The notes under the pieces are model-generated. The model was not told the origin of the DNA and ran no database searches. It saw only the letters and a list, made by a program, of their open reading frames with translations. Shown piece after piece: positions 3,998 to 12,034 of a stretch of 14,112 nt of DNA. Made by a program: the position numbers and the translations under genes. This DNA comes from DAOMNO01 sp035443885. Lineage in GTDB: Bacteria > Planctomycetota > Phycisphaerae > Phycisphaerales > SM1A02. Location: the NCBI GenBank assembly GCA_035443885.1, contig DAOMNO010000026.1:1-14112 (forward strand), in the 5' to 3' direction. Each line of letters starts with the position of its first letter. The first letter of the stretch is position 1.

Positions 3998-6988
3998 ATG
4001 AACGGGCATTCCTGTGGTGTGTGGTGGTCCGGAGCGGCGATAGTTCTTGCTACCTGCGCGACATTCGCCGACGCGGACACCATCGTGTGGACCGGCAATG
4101 CGCAAACACTCGGCTGGGGCGACGCGCAGAACTGGAGTCCCGCGCTGGTACCCGGCGTGGATATGGTCGGCGCAGATGTCGTCATTCAGCAGGCATCGGG
4201 CATTGTGCAGGGGCCGGGGCAGTGGATCACGCTCGGCGATTTGCAGGCGGAATCATCGCTCGCGCTGTCGTTCATCACGCTGACGATGAACACCGCCTAT
4301 GTCCGCGATCTGATTCTGCAGCAGGCTGCGACATTGAACGTAACGGACATCATCTTCGACGGAACCACGCAATGGCGCTATGGGTTTCTCACCGGTCCTC
4401 TCGGCTCGCCGGCGGTCAATCAGGGTTTGCTGCTGCTGCCCACGGGTGTCGGCACCGGCACGAAGGAGATTCGCCGCAAGACATTCATGAACGTGAGCGA
4501 CGTGCAACAGTTCAGCGGCCTTGCGATTACAGATGACGGCGAAGTGCGCAATCACAGCCAATGGAGCCTTTATAACAACAACTCAAACGTCTCCAACCCG
4601 ACACCCGCCTTGGGCGACGCGGTGTTCAAAAATCTCGGCACGTTGACGCGCACCGCGCCGAACCCGCCCGGCGGCAGCGCAAGCAGCGCGATCAGCATCC
4701 CGTTCGAGAACTCCGGCAGCGTTGTGGTGGACGGGCTGGGCGCGGAAATTTCATTCACGAACGCAGGCAAGCTTGGCGGGAGCTACAGCGCCAGCGGCGG
4801 GGGGCGCGTCTGGTTCTCCCCCAATGGCAACACACAGTCGCTTGAAGGCTCCGCAAACGTGACTGGCGTGGGTGAGGTGCGCATTGCAAGCGGCACATTT
4901 CACATCAAGCCCGGCGCGACACTCACCGCATCGTTGCAGCCGTTCGGATCACAAGAAGGGCTGCATATCAATCATGGCGGGCAGTCGCCGGTAGTCATCG
5001 ACGGCGCGCTGAACAATCAGGGATACATGCGATGGTCCGCAGGGCCGTTGCAGGGGCAGGGCGACATCAACAACAGCGGCCTTCTTCTTCTCGCAGGCGG
5101 TTCGCCCTTGCATGTTGACCTGACGACGCTCAGCGACGGGCACGTGCATCAAACCAGTCATCTTTCAGTGGGCAGCAATACGACCATCAATCTTCATCCC
5201 GGTTCGACATGGACGATGGCGGGCGGCAACCTTGGGTTGGTTTCAGGTGCGGTCAACACGCAACTGGTGGTGAGCGGTTTGTTCAGGCGACAGGACGGAC
5301 AGGGGAATCTCAGTGTTTCGTTGCCGCTGTTGCTGCTGGATGGCACGGTGCGGAACAACGGCCCCGGTCTGCTCTGGTTCACGAACGGAGGCACGCTTGC
5401 AGGCAATGGCGTGTTCCAGCCGGGCGTGGCAACAGCAGCCATCATGCTGGATGGCGTGCAGGGCGACATCAAGACGTATCGGGTTACGGGAACGCCACGT
5501 GCAGCGTCGGGAATCGCTGGCGTCTGGATCGGGCCATATGCGGAACTCAAGATGGATGGCGGTTCGTTCACAAACAACGGCTCCATGTTTATTCAAGGCG
5601 CGATCACCGGCGCCGTGGGCGAACTGATCAATCAGGCGAATCTGTCGTTCGGGCAGAATGCGTCGATCGGGACCGCTTCCAATCCGACCGGTGTGGTGCG
5701 CAATTTGAATGGTGTCTGGATTGACGGCACCACCATCATCCGTGGAACGCTGATCAATGAAGACGTCGCGCCGGTTGGCGTCGATCACAATGAAGGCAAG
5801 CCGATTCATCTGTACGGCACGATTGAAAACAAGGGGTATTACTTCATCCGCGGGAACAACTCGATTCAGGGATTGAGTCCTGAAGCGGTGTTCCATAATC
5901 GCGCCGGGGGCCGCTTCTATAAGATTCGCTACGGCACCACCACGGTAACGGCTTCATTCAACAACGAGGGCACGGTGGAAATCGAAGGCGGTGGAACGCT
6001 GTCGATTCAGCTCTCGCCACAAATCAGCAACGGCGTGGTGTCGGGCGGCACATGGATCGTTCATCCCTTTGCGATACTCAACCTGCCGGGTGGGATTACT
6101 CACATCGCGAATCCCAGCAAGATTGTGCTAAAGGGCGGACAGATCACGGGATTAGCGCCGACGACAATCGGCCCCGGCGCAGAGGTTGAAATCGGCGCGC
6201 CGTATTCGTTTCCCCCTGGTGTGAACAGCGGAATCGTTCGAGTGTCGCCCGCCGGCGAACTGAACACCACGGGGCCGCTTGAGAATCAGGGCGGTACAGT
6301 CAATCTCGAAGGCGATGGTCGGCTGAACATCAATGGGCCGCTCAATAACACCATCAACGAGAAAGAAAATATCCTCGGCGAGATTCAAGAAGTCTTCGTG
6401 CCGTCCGTTACGGGCGGTGAGCCGATGATCACGGCAACGGTGCTCAACAATGCTGGCGTGCTCCGTCCGGGTGGAGCGAATGCTGCTGGGCCGTTCAATC
6501 TCACGGGGCATCTGCATCAGTTGTCCACCGGGATTCTTGAGATTGAACTTGGCGGCACGGCACCGGTGCTGGAGCACGATCGGTTTCGTATTGTCAGCGG
6601 CGATGTCCAGCTCGATGGAACGCTGGCGATCAGCTTGCTTGGCGAGTTCGTGCCGAAGCGCAAACAGGCCTTTGAAATCATGGTGCTTGAAGGAGCGGCA
6701 TCAACAGGAACGATCAGTGGCGCGTTCAATCATGTGGCGAACCCCGAAGGCCATGTTTTCTCGCTGGCCTATCACAGCGACCGCGTTGTTGCGGTCTATG
6801 AAGGCGCAAGCGGCCCTGTGAATCCGGCGGACCTCAACAACGACGGCCGCGTCGATGTGCTCGACTTGCTTCTTCTGCTCGGCGCATGGGGCGTGTGCCC
6901 GCCGTTCGAGCTGTGCCTGGCAGACCTCAACGGCTCAGGCTCGGTGGACGTGCAGGACCTGCTGATCCTGCTCAGCAACTGGGGGTAG
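3998..6988 (+). CDS. Large secreted beta-rich protein with dockerin-like C-terminus
   Basis: The start at 3998 has GGAGG 4 nt upstream; the open frame begins at 3977. The 996-residue product has a signal peptide of about 27 residues (GAAIVLATCATFADA). Residues TIVWTGNAQTLGWGDAQNW are the W-x-G...NW opening common in PEP-CTERM and autotransporter-type beta-helix proteins. The bulk is low-complexity beta-strand material, with recurring NNQG, NNSG, ENKG and ENQGG turns. A cap-like segment (GILEIELGG ... FRIVSGDVQLDGTL) precedes a dockerin-like pair at 945-996 ending in LLSNWG. It is probably a surface or extracellular structural or adhesive protein. No enzymatic motif is visible. The upstream gene shares the tail, and no common terminator separates the two. 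Confidence 0.88.
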   Translation: MNGHSCGVWWSGAAIVLATCATFADADTIVWTGNAQTLGWGDAQNWSPALVPGVDMVGADVVIQQASGIVQGPGQWITLGDLQAESSLALSFITLTMNTAYVRDLILQQAATLNVTDIIFDGTTQWRYGFLTGPLGSPAVNQGLLLLPTGVGTGTKEIRRKTFMNVSDVQQFSGLAITDDGEVRNHSQWSLYNNNSNVSNPTPALGDAVFKNLGTLTRTAPNPPGGSASSAISIPFENSGSVVVDGLGAEISFTNAGKLGGSYSASGGGRVWFSPNGNTQSLEGSANVTGVGEVRIASGTFHIKPGATLTASLQPFGSQEGLHINHGGQSPVVIDGALNNQGYMRWSAGPLQGQGDINNSGLLLLAGGSPLHVDLTTLSDGHVHQTSHLSVGSNTTINLHPGSTWTMAGGNLGLVSGAVNTQLVVSGLFRRQDGQGNLSVSLPLLLLDGTVRNNGPGLLWFTNGGTLAGNGVFQPGVATAAIMLDGVQGDIKTYRVTGTPRAASGIAGVWIGPYAELKMDGGSFTNNGSMFIQGAITGAVGELINQANLSFGQNASIGTASNPTGVVRNLNGVWIDGTTIIRGTLINEDVAPVGVDHNEGKPIHLYGTIENKGYYFIRGNNSIQGLSPEAVFHNRAGGRFYKIRYGTTTVTASFNNEGTVEIEGGGTLSIQLSPQISNGVVSGGTWIVHPFAILNLPGGITHIANPSKIVLKGGQITGLAPTTIGPGAEVEIGAPYSFPPGVNSGIVRVSPAGELNTTGPLENQGGTVNLEGDGRLNINGPLNNTINEKENILGEIQEVFVPSVTGGEPMITATVLNNAGVLRPGGANAAGPFNLTGHLHQLSTGILEIELGGTAPVLEHDRFRIVSGDVQLDGTLAISLLGEFVPKRKQAFEIMVLEGAASTGTISGAFNHVANPEGHVFSLAYHSDRVVAVYEGASGPVNPADLNNDGRVDVLDLLLLLGAWGVCPPFELCLADLNGSGSVDVQDLLILLSNWG
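6852..6986 (+). repeat. 135-bp near-identical dockerin-coding repeat, copy 2
   Basis: This is the second copy of the segment at 3675-3809, 3177 bp downstream. The three differences change Pro to Leu, one silent Gly-Ser codon third base, and Ala to Ser. The stop codon directly follows both copies. Confidence 0.95.
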
Positions 6989-7327
6989 GCATGGGCCGGT
7001 GGTTTGGGCGACGAGCCATGTTGGCCGAGGCATGGGATGCAGACATCCTGACATGGCCCTATCAGGCCGCCACGATTGCTTTCTCTGGTGCTTTATAGGA
7101 CTTTTTATGCGGTCAAGGGTCTGTTCAGATGGTCTGAGAATCTCCCTTTTGTGGATTTTTCGCTTGACAGTGCCCTATCCGTATGGCATCATTGCGGCCG
7201 GTGGACCCCACGTTCCATGGACACGAGCGTGGACAATTCCGCTGGAGGATACGGCGAAGGTGGATTCCCAGAGAAAGATCGATCTCTCGCTGTTTGAATA
7301 TTGAGACCTGAAAGGTTGAGGTGGAGC
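6989..7327 (+). other. Intergenic region with one promoter and no gene
   Basis: No convincing ORF is present in these 339 bases. They hold a good promoter (7164-7192), a 10-bp palindrome AGATCGATCT at 7276-7285, and a purine-rich Shine-Dalgarno just before the TTG start at 7328. No intrinsic terminator was found for the preceding large gene. Confidence 0.7.
7164..7192 (+). promoter_or_regulatory. Sigma-70-type promoter of the PEP-CTERM gene
   Basis: A perfect -35 TTGACA (7164-7169) is followed after 17 nt by CATCAT (7187-7192), which matches the -10 consensus at four of six positions. The predicted leader is about 130 nt long. Confidence 0.6.
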
Positions 7328-7990
7328 TTGAAAATTAAGACATTGACATTTGTTGGAGCAGCCGTTGCTGCGGCTTCGCTGACGGGTGCTGCAACCGCAG
7401 GCCTTCAGCAGGTTCAGCAGCAGGCCTTCGGCTTCCCGCTTTCGCCGGGCAGCCAGCAGCTCGTGTTCAATCAGTTCGATGACAACGGCGGCCTGTACGT
7501 TCTCAAGAACGTCACGCTCATCGTTGAAGCGACGATTGGCGCGAACGTTACCGCTGAGAACGACTCCCCGATCGACGCGCCGCTCTTCGGCGTGAACATC
7601 AACGGCAGCGTGACAGCGAGCTTCGGCGGCCTCTTCGCGATCGTTCTTCTGAACGACACGCAGTTCGCCCCCGTCGGCCCCTCGGATGGCGTCCCCGGCT
7701 CCGGCCCGGACTTCCATGACTTTGGTTTCCTCTCCGACACCGGCGATGACACCAAGCGCGAGAACTCCAACTTCGCTGCGTTCATCGGCAACGGCACCAT
7801 CAACGCCAACATCAACGGCGGTGGCGGTTTCTCCGTGACCGGTTCGACGGACTCCACGCTCGTCATCACCGACTTTGCTGCGTCGGGTCTGGTGACGGTC
7901 ATCTACACCTACAACGTGATCCCCGCTCCGGGCGCCATGGCGCTGCTCGGCGTTGCCGGTCTCGTCGGTGTGCGTCGTCGTCGCAACTGA
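7328..7990 (+). CDS. PEP-CTERM protein, choice-of-anchor E-like
   Basis: Translation appears to start at TTG 7328: GAGGTGGAG lies directly upstream, and the product then begins MKIKTLTFVGAAVAAASLTG, a standard signal peptide. No ATG is available in this frame. The 220-residue product has a beta-rich middle (VLKNVTLIVEATIGANVTAEN) of the kind found in choice-of-anchor E domains. Its C-terminal PEP-CTERM sorting signal is PAPGAMALLGVAGLVG followed by RRRR. The protein should be exported, recognised by an exosortase at the Pro-rich motif and released or anchored at the cell surface. No exosortase gene lies in this window. It has its own upstream promoter and a very strong terminator, so it is probably a single-gene unit. 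Confidence 0.88.
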   Translation: MKIKTLTFVGAAVAAASLTGAATAGLQQVQQQAFGFPLSPGSQQLVFNQFDDNGGLYVLKNVTLIVEATIGANVTAENDSPIDAPLFGVNINGSVTASFGGLFAIVLLNDTQFAPVGPSDGVPGSGPDFHDFGFLSDTGDDTKRENSNFAAFIGNGTINANINGGGGFSVTGSTDSTLVITDFAASGLVTVIYTYNVIPAPGAMALLGVAGLVGVRRRRN

Positions 7991-8019
7991 TGCATCACGC
8001 TATGTGAAGAGTTTACTTC

Positions 8020-8055
8020 AAGCCCCATAGCGTTTCGCTATGGGGCTTGTCTTTT
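8020..8055 (+). terminator. Strong intrinsic terminator after the PEP-CTERM gene
   Basis: A 13-bp perfect stem (8020-8032 with 8036-8048, arm AAGCCCCATAGCG) with a TTT loop is followed by GTCTTTT. It starts 30 nt after the stop codon. Confidence 0.93.
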
Positions 8056-8108
8056 CACAGCGGTCGCAGTGCAGCATCAAATTCTACGAGTTGTATGTGT
8101 TGGGTAAC

Positions 8109-8127
8109 CGATGAGTTCTGCTCATCG
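8109..8127 (+). promoter_or_regulatory. Hairpin in the leader of the T5SS-repeat gene
   Basis: CGATGAG (8109-8115) and CTCATCG (8121-8127) form a perfect 7-bp stem with a 5-nt loop, about 107 nt upstream of the start codon. A GAGGAGAGGG purine run follows directly. No T tract is present, so it is not a terminator. Confidence 0.4.
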
Positions 8128-8233
8128 ACTGAGGAGAGGGATTGTTGATTGACCTGTTGAGCCACTGAAGCCGGGGGAACTTCGGTACGACAATTGAACG
8201 ACACACCACGAATGTGTGATCGCGAGGTTGACA

Positions 8234-10135
8234 ATGATCTTTGATGTCCGTTTGAGTGGGCCAGCTTGTCTGGCGCAACTTCGTTCAATGGACCGCTCGC
8301 TGGCACGATTCCAGAAGAATCGTTGGCGGCTCCCTGTAAATTCCATCGCAGCAAGGGGTATGCTCCCCCTGACGGCCATCGCCCTCTCGGCATCAGCCGC
8401 TACAGCCTCTGATATCCCGTGGGTTGCGCCATCAGGCGGCAACTTCCAGATTCCGCAGAACTGGCAGGGCGGTCAGGTTCCCGGAGCGACCAATCAGGCC
8501 CGGTTCGAGCTGGGGTCCACCTATGGCGTGTCGCTCACAGCACCCGTGCAGACCTCGACGCTGACGCTCACGAACGGCCGCGTAACGCTGAACCTTCAGG
8601 GCAACGCTTACACGGCTCTTACCGGCCCCAGCGCGCTCCGCGTTGGTTCAACGTCATGGCCGATGCCTGAGTTGACGCTCAAGGGCGGCGTGATGACTGT
8701 CAACGGCGCAGATATAGCAACCAGTGCAGGGTTCAACGGCCTGCTGACCATCGACGGACCGAGCGCAAAACTCAGCAGCACCTGGGGTTCCATGCTGCTG
8801 GTCGGGCGATTCGGCAACGGTCAGGTGATGATCCGCAACGGTGGCGAACTTGCTGCCGGCCTGCATACGCACATCGGCTACGCAACCGGTGGCACAGGCC
8901 ATCTCACCGTAACCGGCAATGGCTCGAAGTGGACCGCCGGTGGCGACCTCTATTGCGGATACCTTGGCCACGGAACAGCGATCATTACAGCGGGTGGCGC
9001 AGCGACCAGCCAGAACGTCATCATCGGCGGCGGTGTCGGCGGACATGGCTTCTTCCATGTCGTCGGTCAAGGCTCGTCATCGAGCAGCGTCTTCAAGGTC
9101 TCCGTCGGCAGTGCAACCGGCTCCACCGGCACGCTCTCCATTGAACAGGGCGGCTACATCTACAGCGGCATCGCAGCCATCGGCGAATTCGTCAACTCCG
9201 CAGGCGGCGTCGTCATCACCGGAACGAACTCGTGGTGGCATGTTCACAACGGCATGAATGTCGGCCTCTACGGCTATGGCGAACTCATCGTCTCTGAAGG
9301 CGGCCGCCTCACCTCTCGCTTCGGCAGGCTTGGCTATGCAGCCGGCGCGAGTGGCTATGTTCGCATCGACGGGCTGGCGTCGCACTGGGCCGCGCAGGAC
9401 TACATCAACGTCGGCACCGTCGCGGGCACGGCTGCGGTCATGTCGGTTGAGAATGGCGGCAAGGTGACTTCGCCGCTCATCACCATCGGCGCGGGTGGTT
9501 CGCTATCTGGCGAGGGAACAGTCGAGGGCTATGTCTTCAATCACGGCCTCGTACAGCCCGGTGCCATCATCGACCTCACCCATAACGACGGCGGAGCAGG
9601 CACGCTGACGATCAGCGGCACGTTCGAGCAGTCTGCGACGGGTCGGCTGGCAGTCGATCTTTTCAGCGCCAACCCCGAGGATAACGCCCGGCTTGTCGTC
9701 AACGGCCATGCCGTACTCGACGGTACGCTGGAGATCAACCTGCGCAACGGCTTCATTCCCTCGCCTGGCGATGAGTTCCGCATTGTGCAGGGTCAGGGCG
9801 TGTTCGGCTCGTTCCACACGATTGTCCAGCCGGAGAACATCGGCGGTGCGTTTGCATACGTCGGCCCATGCAATGCGCCCAACACATTCACATTGCGATT
9901 TACTCCAACATCGCAGGGCAACAAGCGAGGTGGAGCGCCAATGGGGCCGCCCCCCGCAGCGTCATCGTGGTATGCGGTGGGCGATCTGAACGAGGACTGC
10001 CGCGTTGATGTCATGGACCTGCTCATGCTGCTCTTGTCGTGGGGGCCGTGCCCGGATTGCCCGGCAGACCTCAACTACGACGGCGCTGTGAATGTGCTGG
10101 ATAAGCTCATCCTGCTCGGCAACTGGGGCTGGTGA
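8234..10135 (+). CDS. Secreted T5SS/PEP-CTERM-repeat protein with dockerin-like C-terminus
   Basis: ATG 8234 is preferred over ATG 8216 because GAGGT lies just upstream. The 633-residue product has an unusually long N-terminal region of about 40 residues before the hydrophobic signal core (LPLTAIALSASAATAS), similar in form to the extended signal peptides of autotransporters. Residues about 142-424 are tandem repeats of the T5SS/PEP-CTERM-associated type: IG or VG, then GxG, a GG turn and an S-x-W end, for example GHLTVTGNGSKW and GYVRIDGLASHW. A cap domain follows (LDGTLEINLRNGFIPSPGDEF), and a dockerin-like pair ends the chain (DLNEDCRVDVMDLL and DLNYDGAVNVLDKL, 584-633). It is probably a beta-helical surface or secreted protein. 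It carries a dockerin-like tail where PEP-CTERM would be expected, and no translocator barrel. Confidence 0.88.
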   Translation: MIFDVRLSGPACLAQLRSMDRSLARFQKNRWRLPVNSIAARGMLPLTAIALSASAATASDIPWVAPSGGNFQIPQNWQGGQVPGATNQARFELGSTYGVSLTAPVQTSTLTLTNGRVTLNLQGNAYTALTGPSALRVGSTSWPMPELTLKGGVMTVNGADIATSAGFNGLLTIDGPSAKLSSTWGSMLLVGRFGNGQVMIRNGGELAAGLHTHIGYATGGTGHLTVTGNGSKWTAGGDLYCGYLGHGTAIITAGGAATSQNVIIGGGVGGHGFFHVVGQGSSSSSVFKVSVGSATGSTGTLSIEQGGYIYSGIAAIGEFVNSAGGVVITGTNSWWHVHNGMNVGLYGYGELIVSEGGRLTSRFGRLGYAAGASGYVRIDGLASHWAAQDYINVGTVAGTAAVMSVENGGKVTSPLITIGAGGSLSGEGTVEGYVFNHGLVQPGAIIDLTHNDGGAGTLTISGTFEQSATGRLAVDLFSANPEDNARLVVNGHAVLDGTLEINLRNGFIPSPGDEFRIVQGQGVFGSFHTIVQPENIGGAFAYVGPCNAPNTFTLRFTPTSQGNKRGGAPMGPPPAASSWYAVGDLNEDCRVDVMDLLMLLLSWGPCPDCPADLNYDGAVNVLDKLILLGNWGW

Positions 10136-10164
10136 GCGGACGCTGCTGAACATGATGCAACACC

Positions 10165-10188
10165 AACCCCTCGCTATGAGGGGTTTTT
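10165..10188 (+). terminator. Intrinsic terminator after the T5SS-repeat gene
   Basis: AACCCCTC (10165-10172) and GAGGGGTT (10178-10185) form an 8-bp stem with loop GCTAT, followed by a T run to 10188. It lies between two convergent genes, and its A-rich upstream side may also help end minus-strand transcription. Confidence 0.88.
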
Positions 10189-10213
10189 CATTGAAGCGAT
10201 ACATCGCACCGAT

Positions 10214-11086
10214 TCACGTTGGCATGGAGAAGTCCGAGGTGCGATTGACGCCGCATTCCGGGCAGCGGCCCGCGCTGCCGCGCAGGTCGTAGCCGCACTG
10301 TGGGCACTCGTTTTGAGTGGCCGCACGGCGAAGGTCGCGACGGATGCCGAACAGGAACCACGCAGCGATAACGAGTGCAGCGGCGTTCGCCAGTGCAAGA
10401 AGTCTCCCCAGACGCTGGAGTCCTTCAAAGTGATCGTGCGCTGCCAGCGCTTCGGCAGGCGAAACGGTGTCGTCGATGTCGATCAACTGCACGACCGCGC
10501 TGTCGATCGAAAGTGACCACGCAAAACCCATTACGAGAAGGCACATCCCAAGCAGGATCAACGCGATTGTTGCATCCTGACGTACTGGGATGTTCGTTCC
10601 CGCAGCAAGCTGGTTGTAACACCGTCTCGCGCTGATGAGACCGAGGCATATCACTGCCAGCGCCGTCAGTCGCGCAGGCATGAATGGGGCTGCATAAATG
10701 CCACTGGTGAGGCGGATCGGTCCAGCGTCGTAGAACACACGCGCAAATGGCGCGATTGCAGCGTACAGCAAGACCAGGCTCATCAGGATGATGAGCACCA
10801 TCTCCCAGACATGGACCGCTCTCAGGCGCATCAGGAGGAACACGACCAGTAGAAGGCCTGCCCCTGTTGCTGCGTAGCCAACACCGTTCAGTGCATTGAT
10901 CGGCGTGTCCGGGTGCAGAAGGTCGCCAAGCAGATCCCACAGAGCATATTTCCAGGAGTTCAGCGCGGTTGCCGCCAGTTCCGCCAGCGCGAGCGCAAGA
11001 AGGCCGAGGATCACCAGCAGCAACGCGTGACGGAGCCGCGGCAGATGTGTGCGATGATTCGCTTCATTGGCGTCTTGGTGCGGCAT
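10214..11086 (-). CDS. Six-helix membrane protein with C-terminal zinc ribbon
   Basis: The start at 11086 is fixed by AGGAGG 6 nt upstream; the longer open frame to 11191 translates non-coding repeat DNA. The 290-residue product has six predicted membrane helices at about 21-42, 67-87, 93-116, 137-152, 172-194 and 228-248. A cytoplasmic-type zinc ribbon follows at the C-terminus, with Cys261, Cys264, Cys275 and Cys278 (CPQCGYDLRG ... CPECG). This ribbon form is very common at the ends of Phycisphaerae proteins. The long loop between helices 5 and 6 is acidic (IDIDDTVSPAEAL). I do not recognise the membrane part and assign no transport or enzymatic role. It converges with the T5SS-repeat gene across a shared terminator. 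Confidence 0.85.
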   Translation of the reverse strand: MPHQDANEANHRTHLPRLRHALLLVILGLLALALAELAATALNSWKYALWDLLGDLLHPDTPINALNGVGYAATGAGLLLVVFLLMRLRAVHVWEMVLIILMSLVLLYAAIAPFARVFYDAGPIRLTSGIYAAPFMPARLTALAVICLGLISARRCYNQLAAGTNIPVRQDATIALILLGMCLLVMGFAWSLSIDSAVVQLIDIDDTVSPAEALAAHDHFEGLQRLGRLLALANAAALVIAAWFLFGIRRDLRRAATQNECPQCGYDLRGSAGRCPECGVNRTSDFSMPT

Positions 11087-11106
11087 GGGCAGCCTCCTGC
11101 TTGGAA

Positions 11107-11141
11107 CCCAGCGGAGAGTGTAGGTCTTCACAGACGCTGGG
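11107..11141 (-). promoter_or_regulatory. Leader hairpin upstream of the zinc-ribbon membrane gene
   Basis: CCCAGCG (11107-11113) and CGCTGGG (11135-11141) pair perfectly over a 21-nt loop. The structure lies just upstream of the AGGAGG ribosome-binding site of the minus-strand gene. No T tract follows, so a regulatory or stabilising role is more likely than termination. Confidence 0.35.
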
Positions 11142-11154
11142 CGAAGCGAGGACG

Positions 11155-11181
11155 CACCACGAAGCACACGGAGAGCGCGGA
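11155..11181. repeat. Short 9-nt-period degenerate repeat
   Basis: Three consecutive 9-mers, CACCACGAA, GCACACGGA and GAGCGCGGA, share a CACGRA-type core. Similar CACGAA/CACGGA-period spacer DNA is, in my recollection, common between genes in planctomycetes and some other bacteria. It is non-coding here and sits in the 11087-11234 gap. Confidence 0.4.
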
Positions 11182-11234
11182 GATGGTGCAAGGCAAGTCA
11201 GCACATCAACAAGTCAACAGGGCAACACATCATC

Positions 11235-11783
11235 TCATCGTCTCCGCCTGCGGCAGCCGAACGCAGCGAGTGCGAACACACTCAGCGCGCCGGGCGAAGG
11301 AACGCCGAAGTAGAGGTTATCGTAAAATACTAAGCTGCTCGTGGTGCGATAAAAATAGACTTCGTCGAATGGCGTTTCGGATATAATGCCAGCAAATGGG
11401 CTGTTGTGACTCCAGAATGGGAGGCTTTCATATATGACTTCGCCATCAAAGTATAATTTAAAGAGTATTTGCCCAGGAAAGTCGACAGCGACCCATTGCT
11501 GAGGCGACTCAAAATATAGTCGCGAGCCAGGCTGGCCGCGAAGACCAACATGGATACCATCGGGATTATTAACCCAGTTCCCTGCCGCAAACGTCACGCC
11601 GTGTGATTCGGCATATTGTGATGTCAGTGGCGTTCCGTGCGGAAATCCTTCGAAGTCAATGACGCTATAGTCTGGTATGGCTGATTGCCACGCGTCTTTG
11701 TTGGTATATGTGGTTACAGACGCGCTGAGAACATCGGTGATGTACGCAATCGCTGAAATCATTACAAATAGTTGCCACTGCAT
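11235..11783 (-). CDS. PEP-CTERM protein, AT-rich for this region
   Basis: The start at 11783 has GAGGGAGG about 8 nt upstream. The 182-residue product has a signal peptide (MQWQLFVMISAIAYITDVLSA), then a beta-rich domain: IDFEGFPHGTPLTSQYAESHG and GVTFAAGNW, followed by a jelly-roll-like run to FYDNLYFG. This layout is common among PEP-CTERM proteins that bind or sit on extracellular polymers. It ends in the sorting signal VPSPGALSVFALAAFGCRRRRR, read by an exosortase. Codon third positions are clearly more AT-rich than in the neighbouring genes, suggesting recent acquisition or weak expression selection. The function of the domain is not known to me. No terminator was found downstream. Confidence 0.85.
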   Translation of the reverse strand: MQWQLFVMISAIAYITDVLSASVTTYTNKDAWQSAIPDYSVIDFEGFPHGTPLTSQYAESHGVTFAAGNWVNNPDGIHVGLRGQPGSRLYFESPQQWVAVDFPGQILFKLYFDGEVIYESLPFWSHNSPFAGIISETPFDEVYFYRTTSSLVFYDNLYFGVPSPGALSVFALAAFGCRRRRR

Positions 11784-11797
11784 TGGTCATCCTCCCT

Positions 11798-11831
11798 CAA
11801 AGAAAAGCGAAAGCCGAGCCGGTAAGCTCGG
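11798..11831 (-). terminator. Hairpin with T-rich tail between small ORF and PEP-CTERM gene
   Basis: CCGAGC (11826-11831 read in reverse) and GCTCGG (11814-11819 read in reverse) form a 6-bp stem with a 6-nt loop. On the minus strand it is followed by the T-rich CTTTCGCTTTTCTTTG. It sits 11 nt after the TAA at 11843 and just before the ribosome-binding site of the PEP-CTERM gene, so it could end the small upstream unit or attenuate the gene. Confidence 0.5.
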
Positions 11832-11842
11832 ATTTCGTATTG

Positions 11843-12029
11843 TTATGGCTCCGTAAATGGGTCAGGTCCAGGGCACACCGGGCAGTTCACGCACTGCATC
11901 AGGTAGTTCTGCATCCAGCATGTCCACGTCGCCTTCGTTCGCGCGCTGGGGCCGATGCGCCACAGCCGTGATGTGCGGCAAACGCTGCAATCATGTGTGT
12001 GTGTGTTTCTGTCTCACGGTCGTTGGCAT
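11843..12029 (-). pseudogene. Possible phase-variable or frameshifted small Cys-rich ORF
   Basis: ATG 12029 follows a perfect AAAGGAG with 7-nt spacing. The frame as written reads MPTTVRQKHTHT and stops at a TGA right after a (CA)6-type tract. If the tract were one dinucleotide longer, the frame would continue to the TAA at 11843, giving 62 residues with CSVC near 15-18 and CVNCPVC near 47-53 plus several Trp. That frame has GC-rich third positions like the local genes, and a terminator-like hairpin follows its stop. The gene may be off-phase, dead, or wrongly read. The frame beyond the TGA is also open without a start. I do not recognise any homologue. Confidence 0.35.
11994..12006. repeat. 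Dinucleotide tract (TG, 6.5 units)
   Basis: Thirteen bases of alternating TG (AC on the minus strand) lie within codons 8-12 of the possible small ORF. Dinucleotide tracts of this length can slip during replication and shift a reading frame. Confidence 0.85.
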
Positions 12030-12034
12030 AGCAG

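Noticed and set aside
7276..7285. Palindrome AGATCGATCT as an operator
   Set aside because: A single 10-bp palindrome with no second copy or known binding protein; too little to support a call.
1039..11328. 12-bp identical string TTATCGTAAAAT at 1039-1050 and 11317-11328
   Set aside because: A few matches of this length are expected by chance in 14 kb, and the flanks do not match.
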